This document shows positions 34,580-45,595 of a stretch of DNA of 64,000 bases, one piece after another (within the stretch, counting starts at the first letter, position 1; each line of letters begins with the position of its first letter). The stretch comes from Panicum virgatum (lineage: Eukaryota > Streptophyta > Magnoliopsida > Poales > Poaceae), in NCBI RefSeq assembly GCF_016808335.1, contig NC_053148.1, forward strand, positions 2,485,001 to 2,549,000. The letters run 5' to 3'. The notes below the pieces were generated by a model. The model was not told the origin of the DNA. It was given only the letters and a program-made list of their open reading frames with translations, and did no database searches. Made by a program: the position numbers and the translations under genes.

Positions 34580-34827
34580 GCGCCTCGTCCTTCTACCGCA
34601 GCGTGTCCAGCATGTAGCGCACCTGCTGCCAACTCAGAGAAATACTCAGAGCTATAGTACTTCAGAGCAAGAAAGCTATGCACGGCACAAATAATATCAT
34701 ATAGCGCCTCGTCCTTCTACCGCAGCGTGTCCAGCATGTAGCGCACCTGCTGCCAACTCAGAGAAATACTCAGAGCTATAGTACTTCAGAGCAAGAAAGC
34801 TATGCACGGCACAAATAATATCATATA
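34580..34827. repeat. Perfect 124-bp tandem duplication
   Basis: Units 34580-34703 and 34704-34827 are identical. Each contains a GC-rich 50-bp piece that reads RYMLDTLR on the minus strand, then AT-rich sequence. The first unit is preceded by a further GC-rich segment (to about 34550) reading KDEALMDPAMALLPV in complement, probably an exon fragment of an unidentified gene. Confidence 0.95.
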
Positions 34828-35419
34828 TGAATTCTAAAACCTACGAAAATTACAATCTACCAGTAATAGCCACGCCAACCAAATTTGTTCCAAACTAACT
34901 TTTTCACAACACCAAGATGATGGCTACAACCACCATAAATCAGTCTGTAGTGTCATCATAAATATGGCTTGACCAACAACCAGAGCAAGCAAAATTGGAA
35001 CGTATCAAAAATAAAAGCACTATACTTGTAAAATTACTTGTAGGTTTTATTTTTCAATTCAAATCAAATAGTTCACAGGAGTGTAAATAGAGCAATGTGA
35101 TTCTCTCAGAACAAAAATGATCTAATCATGCTGCAGGAATTTAACTAAAAGGACAATCGGAGGGAATTACTGCACAAACATTACACTACTAGGCAGGGAT
35201 TTAGAAATACACAGATCATCGAACTTCATACTAAATCTATGTCTGATGGATTGAGAAGGGTGAAGTGTTAAGGGGAAGTATGAATGTGTTGGTAACAAGC
35301 AGCACAAACTCCGACTACTGCATCCCTGAAAATGGCTCCCGCAGCACCCCTATCATGGGAGAGGATTTGGATGTGCGCGGATCATAAACATGGGAGAGGG
35401 GATAGAACACACCTTGTCC

Positions 35420-35660
35420 TGGTAGCCACCAGCCGACGACAAGGAAGCCCCCGAGTGCTGGGATGTGCAGATCCGCACCTAGGTGCGGCGGATCCGGCCC
35501 CCCGCGACCGCGGTCGGTGGTGGGGGTGGGGTGGGAAGGATGAACATGACTCGGGAACGCGCAGATCCAGATGGGTAAGAGTCGTCCAGCGATCTAACGA
35601 AGACCGTCAGCACGACCGGCGACGAGCTAGCATCCATGGAGACCTAGGGTTTGCAGGGTA
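35420..35660 (-). pseudogene. 5' end of a captured gene (exon 1-like)
   Basis: On the minus strand an AAACCCTAGGTCTCC-type leader precedes an ATG at 35639 (MDASSSPVVLTVF...) and a GC-rich frame that stops after about 50 codons. A GTGTGT donor-like site follows. Upstream is a (GA)n tract typical of plant 5' leaders. It may be the first exon of the CBS-domain gene whose pieces lie downstream. Confidence 0.35.
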
Positions 35661-35858
35661 GGAGGGAGGTAGAGAGGCAGGGGAAGAGATGGGAAGAGAG
35701 AGAGGGGGAGGGGTGGCTGGCCGCCGCCGGCAGCCCGCTGCTACGGCGGTGGTGGCGGCCGCCGGAGCTGGACGAGAAATGTGGGCGGCGGGCGGGAAGA
35801 GGGAGGGGCGAATGGAAAATGGAGAGAGAGAGAGAGAGGGAGAGACGAAATAAACAAT

Positions 35859-36190
35859 GGGCTTGTTTGGTTCCGCAACAAATCTAGTGCGCACGCTTTC
35901 CGGAAAAAAAATCTCGCATGTATGAGTACTAAATGAAGTCTATTTGCAAAGCCTTTTCAGGAATGGGTGTAACTTTTCGCGATGAATCTAATGACGGTAA
36001 TTAATCGATGATTTGCTATAGTAATGCTACAGTAACCATCCTCTAATCGCGCGGTCAAATGCCTCATTAGATTCTTCAGGGTCACTAGCGCGGGAGTTCT
36101 GAAGTTGATTTTGTAAACTGGCTTTGTTTGACACCGTAATTAGCAGTCAAATGTTACTATTCCTAGCGCTACCTAGCATGCCAAACAAGG
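35859..36190. repeat. Foldback MITE (family shared with 11.9 kb)
   Basis: Ends GGGCTTGTTTGGTTCC and, in complement, GGCCTTGTTTGGCATG. The interior contains TAATTACGG and GATTAATTACCG motifs in inverted arrangement. The flanks share a 3-bp AAT. Related to the block at 11916-12232 in opposite orientation. Confidence 0.65.
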
Positions 36191-36308
36191 CCAATGGCAG
36201 GAGGGTGGAAAGGAGCGGCGGGTGGGCCCTCTGATTAATGATGGACGATGGATGGAGCCCGCCGTTTCGCTCAACAAAATTACGGCCGGCTGAAAAAAAT
36301 CATTACCA

Positions 36309-36660
36309 AACTCATTTGTTATCATAAGCTTATAGATAACTTAAACAACAGCATAAGGAACAACTATAAGTAAATAATAGCTTAATAAGGAGTTGCAATT
36401 CTTACTTCCTCCTTGAAATTAAGATCATAAGTCTTATCCTTCTCACTGAAGAATTCAGAAGCAGCAACATCCATTCCAATAACCACCTGCCATAGATAGG
36501 TTGAATCAACAATACACAAAGGTTGAATTATGAGGTAAGCAGTGAGGAGAGGAGATACCTTTCCAGTGTAGCCAGCCTTTTCTATAGCTGCCTTCAACAG
36601 TTCAAGGCCCTCTTTGTTTTCCTGCATACATTGGTTGATATGGAAACATATGTTAGATAA
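36309..36660 (-). pseudogene. Duplicated enolase fragment (exons 10-11)
   Basis: Near-identical to 47238-47590 of the intact enolase gene, introns included. It holds an exon encoding [21 protein letters not shown] (36628-36561) and one encoding [13 protein letters not shown]...LNFKEE with its GTAAG donor. Intron conservation shows DNA-level duplication, not retroposition. No other enolase exon lies within several kb on this strand. Confidence 0.92.
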
Positions 36661-36855
36661 TAAATGTATATGTTTTGTGTGATTACAAGTTAGGTCATAA
36701 GTAATAAATTTGCTTCTTTATATATATTATATGCAATGAATTTACACAGTGCTACTAGGAACTGCTCCAGCATCTCCTCTCTTCAAGTGGATGTGGAATT
36801 CCAGAGTAAGGGGCAAACATAAATTCTTCTTTTGGCTCCTCTTACTTTGGGGGAG

Positions 36856-38169
36856 TGTTGAGAGAAGGCAAGTTAATCTTCTAGAATGATCCACACTATA
36901 CAAGAACATGATATTTAGCATGGAGTAGTCTAGATTTGGTAATAAAATAAATTAGATAATTGTTGATGACCAAAATTAGCAGACTGTGCAGACCGGTCAG
37001 ACCGGTATGCACAAACCGGTCTGACCCGTCAAGGTTACTTTTTCAAAATGCAAATTGAACTTCACCATTCCATATCTCTCGTCGAGACGATCGAAATGCA
37101 TATGTAGAACGCCCAATTTGGAGTTCGGATGAGAGAGTTATGGCCTCTGGAAGACTTGACACAGGGTCGGACCGGTCCAAACTGTACAGTCCGAGTTTAG
37201 AGTTATATTTTGATGCGGGATTTGTATACAATTAGACTCCTAATGGGGTAAGACCTCCCCTCCCTATAAATATAAAGGGTCATGGCCGATTGAGGGAATC
37301 CAATCGATCAAAACATATCAATCTATTACTTTTCATTACTTTGCAATGTTTTTCGTCTTCCTCAAACCCTAGCTCTTCCAACCCCATACTTGCTGTTCTT
37401 CTCTCATCTTCGCGACGTCTGAAGGCGTTCTAGGTGGCCTGCCGATCCTAGAACAACTCTGCGCGCGCTTGCCCTGACGGGGTCCCTCAGGGGCGAGCGT
37501 TCGTCGGTCGTCGCCGATCTTCACCGGCGACCGGTCTGACTGCCCCGCATAGGAGAGCTGCATCGAGCTTCTCCTCGCGCCGCGCGTTCGAGTGCAATCG
37601 TGTGTTGGCTCTGATTCGGTGCCAACAATAATGTTGTAATACCTAGGAAATATCTAGAATGGGGGACACTTAGTCACAACCTCATGGTTCGCTCTTGCCT
37701 ATAAATAGAGTCCCTTCTCTTGCCATGCCATTCATTCCATGAGCATGGTAGATGTGTGGTGCTAGAAAGTAGTGAGAATGGTGAGTGCTAGGTTAGCCAC
37801 AAAGAGAGGGCGTGTTGTGTCCTCTTGTGTAATACCATTGTGTTGTAATAAAATAAGTTTTTTACAAGTGTTAGTCTCTCAGTTTCTAAATACTTAGTAT
37901 ATAAGTTGTGATCTACCGTACGTTGGCTTTGCCACCTGGGATCACGAAGGGTCTGGGCTTCATCGTAGGAAGGTTGTATCTTCCGGAAGGCAGATTCACC
38001 TATTGGTAGGCTCTGCCACCCGAAAGCGAGAAGGCGGCTCTGCCGTTGAAATAAACTTAAACACTATGTAACTAGAAATTGAAAATGCTAACCGACTCTA
38101 GGGTGAGTTGGTGTGTCTTATGTGTAGGTCCTCGGCTTAGTGGGTATTAGGGACACCTCGATTCCAACA
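36856..38169 (+). mobile_element. 3' LTR of a truncated retroelement, interrupted
   Basis: A TTTGGGGGAG polypurine tract directly precedes TGTTGAGAG; the repeat ends GATTCCAACA at 38169. After removing the inserted solo LTR it is about 640 bp. A TATAAATAGAG box sits near 37700. No 5' LTR partner or coding region was found, so the remainder of the element has been lost. Confidence 0.6.
36961..37627 (+). mobile_element. Solo LTR nested in another LTR
   Basis: 667 bp, TGTTGATGACC to GTGCCAACA, with a perfect 5-bp duplication ATAAT at 36956-36960 and 37628-37632. Contains CTATAAATATAAAGGG and repeated ACCGGTCTGACC motifs. The absence of an internal region indicates unequal recombination. Confidence 0.88.
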
Positions 38170-38373
38170 TATGAAGTACGAGAAACCCCTTATGTACATA
38201 TCTCTCAGTCCCATCGATGAGAGGAGCACTAGAAGAGCCAATCTGTGATGTAGTATCCACTTCAGCTAGTCTTAATATATAGCCCCGGACATTTTCTTCT
38301 GTGACAACACCACTATCTCTAGAATGCTGCGAAGTATGTCCAACTACTGTTGTGAAGTATGTACAACTACCGC

Positions 38374-39402
38374 TGTCGGTACCCTATAGCAGGGATACCC
38401 ACTCCTACTGCAGCAAGGTAGGACTCGCGTAGTCATCCGTAACTACGCCATAAGGGGGCGGAGCAGCCGGGCCCCACGGGTCAGGCTCTTACCTCACCGG
38501 GCCAACAGCCAAGGCCTCGGACACCATAGGGGGTCCGGGACCTCCCCGCGTCCGTCGGACCTCCCACGCGCGTAGAACCAATATACCGCCGGGGCGGGGT
38601 CCGGGGGCGCCACGTGTCCACAGGCGCAGGCGCGGGCGCGAGACTTCTGCTGGAAGACTCGCCCACCCACCGCATTCAATGCGGGTGGTTGAGGCGTGCT
38701 CTGCCGCGGCGGCACGCGGGGCAGCCTTTGTCAGGCCTCACTGTAGACCGCATATTACCGTGGTACACAGTGCAGCCGCTTGCGCCGCATCCGCGCAGAG
38801 CCCATCTGCCGCATTAAATGGATACGACGGCACGACACATTTTCATCATACCGCCTACGCCGCAAGCTACACGGCCCGTTCAACTACGCTGCAGGCAACG
38901 CCGCAAGCTACACCCTGGCGCCGTTTTGACAAGACAGGACATGGCTATGCCGGACGAAAGATTCCCACGGGCAGAGCAAGGAAATCCAGGAATGAGATCT
39001 CCGTCGCCTGCAACGCCATAATGTCTGTACAGTATGTTGTTTTATACTACATCGTTGGGCCCACCTATCGGGGACTCAACGGCTATGTACGCGCTTTCCT
39101 TGAGATATAAAAGGGAGGCACTCGCAGCTCACTACAGACTGAGCTCTAGACCAGGCCAGACACAACACAAGCTCGGTTTCACGCCGAGCAACCCTGCTCT
39201 CAACCTCTTGAGAGCGCAAGCAATACAACACACAGTGGACATAGGGTATTATGCTCCGGCGGCCCGAACCACTCTAAACATGCTGTGTTTATCGCGTTCT
39301 TCCACCGAGATTGGGCTAATCCAAGCTAACCCCCGAGTACTCACCCTCTGGGTTTAGGCGGGTGCACTACGCCACCCGGCTATGGATTTGCACACCACGA
39401 CA
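38374..39402 (+). mobile_element. Solo LTR, gypsy-like
   Basis: 1,029 bp from TGTCGGTACCC to CACCACGACA, flanked by ACCGC and ACTGC (four of five match). GAGATATAAAAGGG supplies a TATA box near 39104, about 280 bp before the end. GC-rich U3. No internal domain. Confidence 0.75.
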
Positions 39403-40146
39403 ACTGCCATACGGTTGCGTTGAGATGGCCGTGAAATCATCACAGCCCTTTGCAGCTTCAGCGGAAAGTTTTCTGCCCTTGGAATGGGAAGGTGAGGTTG
39501 CGTGCATTTATTCTGAAGTTCTGTTCTAGAAACACGAAGAAGCAGCAGATTCTTTTGACAATTCACCTCAGAAACCCTGTCATCGAGGTACACTCTCTCC
39601 TGGTCATCTCCCCTCACACAGCTCTGCTCTCGGTGATCAGACAGAACACATGGTCCATACATTCAATTAATCCTATCAGCTGAGATTGAATATTGAGCAC
39701 TGAATACTGGAGGTAGGATATGGGCGCATGTTAAAACAAACATGTAATGGGTGGTTTGTCTTATTACAAAACCAGTGCCACACTGGATATCAGAGCACCT
39801 TTCCAACCTCTGATTTTTCAGTGCCACATCATCACGAAGAATTGGAAAGCAACGTTCCTACTCTTGTTTCACCCTTTGATCTTGTTTCACCCTTTGAGCT
39901 GAGAGAGGTCGAAACACAACTGCTACAACAGAATTGTAATACCTCTTCAAGATCCATCGCTCTAATTCGCTTTGAGAAAGCATTAGGCGGATGATCCATC
40001 TAATTAAAAAATAATCTTTATTAGAATGTAACCATTTGTTAAAAACATGGTAACATGCAGGACAATAATAAGCTAGCACAACATAAAAACATGGTATCAA
40101 CCAACATTCAACAGCAGAGTCCTCACTCTTACCAAGAAAGGAACAT
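39403..40146. other. Unassigned sequence between solo LTR and duplication
   Basis: No recognisable coding exon or repeat class was seen. Confidence 0.3.
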
Positions 40147-40979
40147 GTATTTATACATTCCACATATATGATGTGAAAATAAAAGTGTGGAGTGCAGTCA
40201 TCGGTTCGTTGATGTGTTACAAAACCAAACAGCACAGTTTCACTAATCACTACTTAAGTATTCAGCAAGACAGAGGCTATTGCATAAGCAACATTTTACT
40301 AATACAGAGAAGCATAGGACTTCTGTATTTTGATTGAAGAACAATGACTTCTAGTGCTGATAAGTAGAACTGCAATTAATGTACAAAGGATAAAAGTGTA
40401 ACAGTAAATGCTTCCTCAATACTAGTGGAGTAGGGCGCAGTATCCTTCTAGATTGGTTTATTCACATATCTTAAACAAAAGTTTAGGGACTGACTGTATC
40501 TTCAGCAGCGGGCTATCAAGTCATAAGAAACTGGTTACTAAGTATACCAGGAAGCACCTCCATTTATAATGCATCATGTAGGAGCACAACACTTAAACAG
40601 TATAACACTTAAAAAAACAAGAAAAGATACAAAGGAAAAGACCAAGAAAGGTTTCTGTAGCACATTCTTACCCTAAAATAATAAGGTGCAAAGAAAATTA
40701 AGAAACAAAGTGTATTTAGACATTCCACATATATGATGTGAAATTAAATCTGAGGGTGGAGTCATCAGTTCGTTGATGAGTTACAAAACCAACAGCCCAG
40801 TTTCACTTTTTAAGTATTCAGCAAGACAGTGGCTATTGCATTCGCAGAATTTTACTAATACAAAGATGCATAGGATTTCTATATCTTGATTGATCAATGA
40901 CTTCTCGTGCTGAGTGAAACTGCAAGTAATAATGTACAAATGACAAAAGTGTAACAGTAAATGCTTGCTCAATACTGAT
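40147..40979. repeat. Diverged direct duplication, about 270 bp, period 565
   Basis: 40147-40424 and 40712-40979 align over their length (shared CATTCCACATATATGATGTG, GTTCGTTGATG, AAGTATTCAGCAAGACAG, GTGTAACAGTAAATGCTT), with a 290-bp spacer. The second copy runs into an inverted enolase fragment. Confidence 0.85.
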
Positions 40980-40999
40980 GATGTAATGGAAAGTATCCT

Positions 41000-41248
41000 T
41001 CTAAATGTGCTATTTCATTGAAATGATTTTTTTAGAGTATTCTGAATTTTGCTTTATGGCTCTAGCCACATTTTCTTTTCACCTTTGAAGTTGAGTGTTG
41101 TCTTTTGTTGACTCAAATTCTACACGCCTTCTTCATCTATATGCATAATCTTAGCAATTTCATTTTTTTAGAAAATTGACTTCAGGAATATATGAGGTGT
41201 TGGAGCTGAGGGATGGAGGATGTGACTATCTAGGCAAGGGTGTTCTTA
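41000..41248 (+). pseudogene. Inverted enolase fragment (intron 2 and exon 3)
   Basis: Matches the complement of about 49100-49350. The exon at 41184-41248 encodes [21 protein letters not shown] against [21 protein letters not shown] in the intact gene, ending exactly at the exon/intron GTTAG. It lies in opposite orientation to the enolase gene and to the other fragment at 36.3 kb, and is more diverged than that one. Confidence 0.9.
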
Positions 41249-42020
41249 AGGTTAGAGTAGCCATTGTTGAGCTCTCTCCAATCTCTCTTGTGAAATTGTA
41301 TGATTAGAGTATATCTTTGAGTTGGGTTGAGAGAGAGTGAATGCTTGAGAGCACTAAAGAGCACAGTAAACTTTGAGCACTTGAGGTTAGCTGAGATTCA
41401 TGTGTTTTGCATTTGTTACTCTTGGAGGTGAAGCCTCCTAGATGGCTAGGCGTCGCCGGCTAGCTCCCAAGATTGTGGTGAGCAGCGAAAAGTTTGTTGC
41501 AGCACCGATCTTGTGCCACAAGGGCGCATGGTCATATAGTGGAAGGAGGAGATAGCTTGACCTTGGAGTCAACATAAGCTTCCTCAACGGAGACTAGGAT
41601 TCACACGTGGGTGCACGGGGTGAATCTGAACTCCGGTAAAATAAATCATTGTGTTAATTGCATTTACATTTATTTTGTGGATTTGAGGAGCTCTCCATTA
41701 GATACTTGCGTCTTGGAGAGATTATTGTTTCGTGTGTGCAGGATCTGGTTGAATCTGCTCAAGGAGCTTCACTAAGTAGACTCTACTATTGGGATTTGAA
41801 TTTATATTCATTTACTAGCACTAATTTTATTGTGTTCACTGTACTCTGAGTGAACTCGGAAGTTCTAGTTTCACAAACTCGGAAGTTCTGAGTTCACCTA
41901 CTGTCTAGTCCAAATCCGGAAGTGCTAACCCGGAAGTTTTGGGTTTGGTAGACAGTGAATTTAATCTGCTGCATTAGAGTGAAAATTTGTAGGTCCGCCT
42001 ATTCACCCCCCTCTAGGTGA
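41249..42020 (-). mobile_element. LTR-like remnant
   Basis: Ends in CCGCCTATTCACCCCCCTCTAGGTGACATCA. Its complement is the start type of large copia-like LTRs (CTAGAGGGGGGTGAATAGG), as also seen at 42175. The left end joins the enolase fragment without a TG/CA terminus, so this is truncated. Confidence 0.5.
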
Positions 42021-42165
42021 CATCACGGTCCTCTAAGAGGCGGAAGACGAGGCTTGGTGTGCGTGGTGTGGCACGTTCACGTGACCACTGCACTCAGCAC
42101 GGCCTTGGCGAAGCCAAAGCGGTGACCGAGCGGGGGGGGGCACCGATGCCCCGGGCCTGCGGCGG

Positions 42166-43803
42166 TGTAGGATCAAGAACACCGACTAGAGGGGGGGTGA
42201 ATAGGCGGTTTAAAATCTAAAACCAATAACACTAGAGAAATTTAATTAGTAACAAAGGAAAGCCCTATGTCATGCTATTACTATCTCTAGATGGGTTTGC
42301 AACCTAGGGTGACAAGACACAAATCAAGCTCTAGTAAAGTAAATTGCTCAAAGTAAAGACAAGAATAAAAGAGAGCAAGAGTAGTAACCGAGCTTGACAC
42401 AAGAATATATCCCGTGGTGTCGATGACTTGCCGGTCACCCCTAATCCACGTTGAGGTGGATTCCAAGAATCAACCGCTCATCTATCAAGAACCTCTTGAT
42501 CTTGAGCCGGCTTGAATCAAGGAACCGCTCCACACCTCGATTCCACTAGAGTTGCTCTTCACCACTCCGATGAGGTGAGCACAAGACGTCTCACAACCGA
42601 AATCGGGGCTCCTCAACAATCTCCTTGGAGGTGCTCCACGAAATCCACTTCTCCAAGCCGTCTAGGGAGCGGCAACTCCCAAGAGTAACAAGTTGATGAC
42701 GCTTGCTTGAAGTTTCCCTAATGCCACAAAGCTCAAACTCTTGATGCAATGCACTAGGAAGCTCTCACACTCTTAAAAATGCAATCTCTAAGCAAGTGTG
42801 TGTGAGAGAGGGATGCCTTAGCTCTAATGTGTCAAGAATGCTATCCAAATGGCCAAGAGAACCTCCCAATGGCCGGGCATTGGGTATATATAGACACCCC
42901 TCAAAAAACTAGCCGTTACACTCTTTTCTGCGAAGTCGCGGACCGTCCGCGTTTCAAAAACCGGACTGTCCGCCGTTATAAACCAGTGAGTCAGAGTGCA
43001 ATAAATGCATGTCAGAACTAGCCGTTAAGCCCTGGCGGACCGTCCGCGCCCCAGTGGCGGACCGTCCGCAGTTAAGAGTTCCAACCCACCAGAGACTAAC
43101 ATCGTCTCTGGAACAAACTTGAGTTTAGCCTGCGGACCGTCCGCGCCTCAGGAGCGGACCGTCCGCAGTTTAACTTTTGACCCCAAACCAGAGAAACATT
43201 CTCTCTGGTACATATTTGAAAAACAGTGGCGGACCGTCCGCCCACCTGGGCCGGACCGTCCGCGATCCCACCAGAGACACTGCAAGCTCTCTGGAACGGT
43301 CGCGGACTGTCCGCCGCTATTGGCCGGACTGTCCGCCAGCCCACCAGAGTCTCTGCAAGCTCTCTGGAACGGGCGCGGACTGTCCGCCCCACAGAAGCGG
43401 ACTGTCCGCAGTTACTCAGTAAGCTCTCGAACTTAGTCTATTTCAAAACTTTTCAAAACGCCGTTAGCCCTCATGCATGCAACTAGACATTTTGAGCAAA
43501 ATGGCACTAAAGACCCGTCAAGCATGAGTACACAACCCCTCTTGATAGTACGGCTAACTATCCAACAAATCCGGTCACTTTTCATCCACTAAACGCCTTG
43601 TGACCGGTAAAATACAAAGGCCCTATTTTATACCTTTGCCTTGAGCCCGAGCTTTGCTCATCATCTCCAAAATTCCATACGTACACAACCGAATCTCTTT
43701 CATCCGTGGATCAACCTATACTCATTATCTCAAATGAAATCGTTAATCCACAAACCGTTGTCATTAATTACCAAAACTCGAATTAGGGGCCTAGATGCTT
43801 TCA
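42166..43803 (+). mobile_element. Solo LTR with palindrome array
   Basis: 1,638 bp, TGTAGGATCAAGAACACC to CTAGATGCTTTCA, with a perfect 5-bp duplication GGCGG at 42161-42165 and 43804-43808. The start and end resemble large grass copia (SIRE/Maximus-type) LTRs. Contains twelve near-palindromic GCGGACCGTCCGC motifs. No internal region, so a solo LTR. Confidence 0.88.
42930..43412. repeat. Paired GCGGACYGTCCGC palindrome array
   Basis: Twelve copies of GCGGACCGTCCGC or GCGGACTGTCCGC (some CCGG-started), mostly in pairs about 22 bp apart. Pairs begin near 43034, 43131, 43229, 43302 and 43374, alternating with CCAGAGA...CTCTCTGG inverted spacers. Confidence 0.9.
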
Positions 43804-43808
43804 GGCGG

Positions 43809-45595
43809 CGACGCGGCGGAGGAAAGGAGACAACGGCAAGGGCAGCCAGGCGGTGTACGCGCGGGCCATAAAGGTGCGGCCTTAGGCCGGTGCACGTGTG
43901 GGAGCACCCCAGCGTGGCCATGGCGAGTCATGGCGTGGCTGCGGCGGCTCTGGCCAGCGAGACGGCTCACTCCGGCAAGGCATCCCGGCGAGGCAGGTGC
44001 GCGGCCAGGGCTAAAGGTGAGGCCTATTTGGCCGGCGCGTTGTCTACGTGGGTGCATGCATGGACCACGGCCACGACATGGCCGTGGCACGACGGAACGT
44101 GGCGACGGTTCGACGTTTTGCACACACGAGGGGAAAAACAGGGGATGGGTTCGTCAGCGGCGGCTCCAGCGGGTTTGGGGAAGACAGCGCTCGGTGCCGT
44201 GGCGAGCCGTTGCAAGGAATGCGTGATGCCGTGCCGTGCAGCGCCGGCTAGTTGACGACAGTGTTATGGTCATCGGCGCGGCGGGGGCTCTCGGCGGCAG
44301 CGGTGTCCTCCTCGTCTTTTGGCTCGCTCGGCTGCGGTGCGTCCCGACGGCGATCCTCCTCCTCCTCTTCTTCTCCGGGCTCCCCTCGGTCCCTCTCCTC
44401 TCTTTTCTCGTCTCATATGTCCCCCCCCTCCTTGCTCTTTCTTCGCGAATTGGCGGCAGCGGCGGCCGGCAAACCCTAATGGGCTAGGTTTGCGGCGTCC
44501 GGGTCTTATAGGCGGCGCCGATTAGGGTTGTGCGCGGCCGTGCCGGCGGTTTTCGGCGTCCAGGCCCGGTCGCAGGGGCGGGGCGTGGCCGACAGGGGCT
44601 GGCGCAGTGGTAGGCGGTGGCGTCAGCACCCTGCGGAATTTGTGGCACGAGGTGCGGGCTCGGCAGGCGCGACCGTGTTGCGGAGCGGGGATGGTGAGGC
44701 GCGGCGCAGGTAAAGGCGGCCAAAGCAGAGGCGGGTGAACGGAGCGAAAGGGGGAGGAGAAAGGCGCGCAATGCGCTTGGCCGGTGGGGCCCGGCGGTCA
44801 GCGACTGTGGGCGAGGGAACGGCAGGGCGTCGGCTGGGGCTGGTGCTGGGCCCTTTGCGCGGTTCGGGCTGGCACGCGCGGAGTCGGGCTGCTTCTCGGG
44901 CTGGTTGGAGATAGAGGTCGTGTGCGGGAGTTTGGACCGAAACGGGCCGTGTGCAGGATTTCAAGCCAGAAAGCTGCCAGATGATTTGTTAGAAAATTAT
45001 TATTTTTATATCTCACAAACGAAGTTGAGTTTGGACAAGATATTTTAGAAGGTTGTGTATTATCATATCATCTACATGTGTGATTTTTTTGGTTAATTTA
45101 GATGGCTTTTTTATCGTGGTTTGCACGAGTTTTCACATCAGGCTGGTTTCCATAGCATACGTTGCCTTGTTAGTTTAGTTACGTGTTGCAAATAATTTGA
45201 ATGGCCACATTCAGATTATTTGCCACTCAAATCCACATAGAAATCTCTCAAATCAAATTTAAACAGGGAGGGTTCAAATGAAATCCAAAAGCTCCAATAT
45301 TCACACTAACAATATGAACCTTAGGTTCAATGGATTTTATTTTCTAGGAAAAAGGATAGAAGAGGAGTCAACCTTACATTGTTTCCTAGCCCATATCACA
45401 TGCACAAGGAAAAATTTTAAAAACTCGTATTTTTGGAGTTATAACATTTCGTAAAAAATACTAGATGTTACAGTCCCCCTCACAAGAATCTCGTCCTTGA
45501 GATTAGAAGTTTGCCTGGGTTTCGAAGAGGTGAAGGTACTTCTCCTTCAATTCAGTTTGATAATAGTTTCGGTCTTTCCGAGTATAGAAGCTCAC
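43809..45595 (-). mobile_element. Gypsy-like LTR and pol 3' end remnant
   Basis: On the minus strand, pol-end-like coding (LKDEILVRG, 45513-45487) is followed by a GAGGGGGA tract and then TGTAACATCTAG (45472 leftward). This is the usual pol/polypurine/LTR junction of many plant gypsy elements. The GC-rich block 43809-44970 would be the rest of the LTR, with 42021-42165 as its part beyond the solo-LTR insertion. The outer end was not identified. Confidence 0.5.

Larger units (their letters stand above)
30028..36300. other. AT-rich repeat region bearing host gene fragments
   Basis: Low-GC DNA is studded with a recurring ATTGCCTAA...TTATTCTACC motif (about 30610, 33550, 34165). Copies of a TTACGGCCGGC-like motif occur near 30028 and 36283, with a related, apparently inverted GGCTAGGCCGTAA near 33316. 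Intron-bearing gene fragments on the minus strand are embedded in it. No LTR, transposase or clean target duplication was found, so the class is unresolved; a Helitron or Mutator derivative is possible. Confidence 0.4.

Noticed and set aside
30028..36300. Complete Helitron
   Set aside because: Gene fragments with introns suggest it, but I could not identify a TC start, a CTRR end with hairpin, or Rep/helicase coding.
42930..43412. Repeat array considered as a CRISPR
   Set aside because: The units are short palindromes within a TG...CA-bounded solo LTR of a plant genome, with irregular spacing and no cas-like genes.
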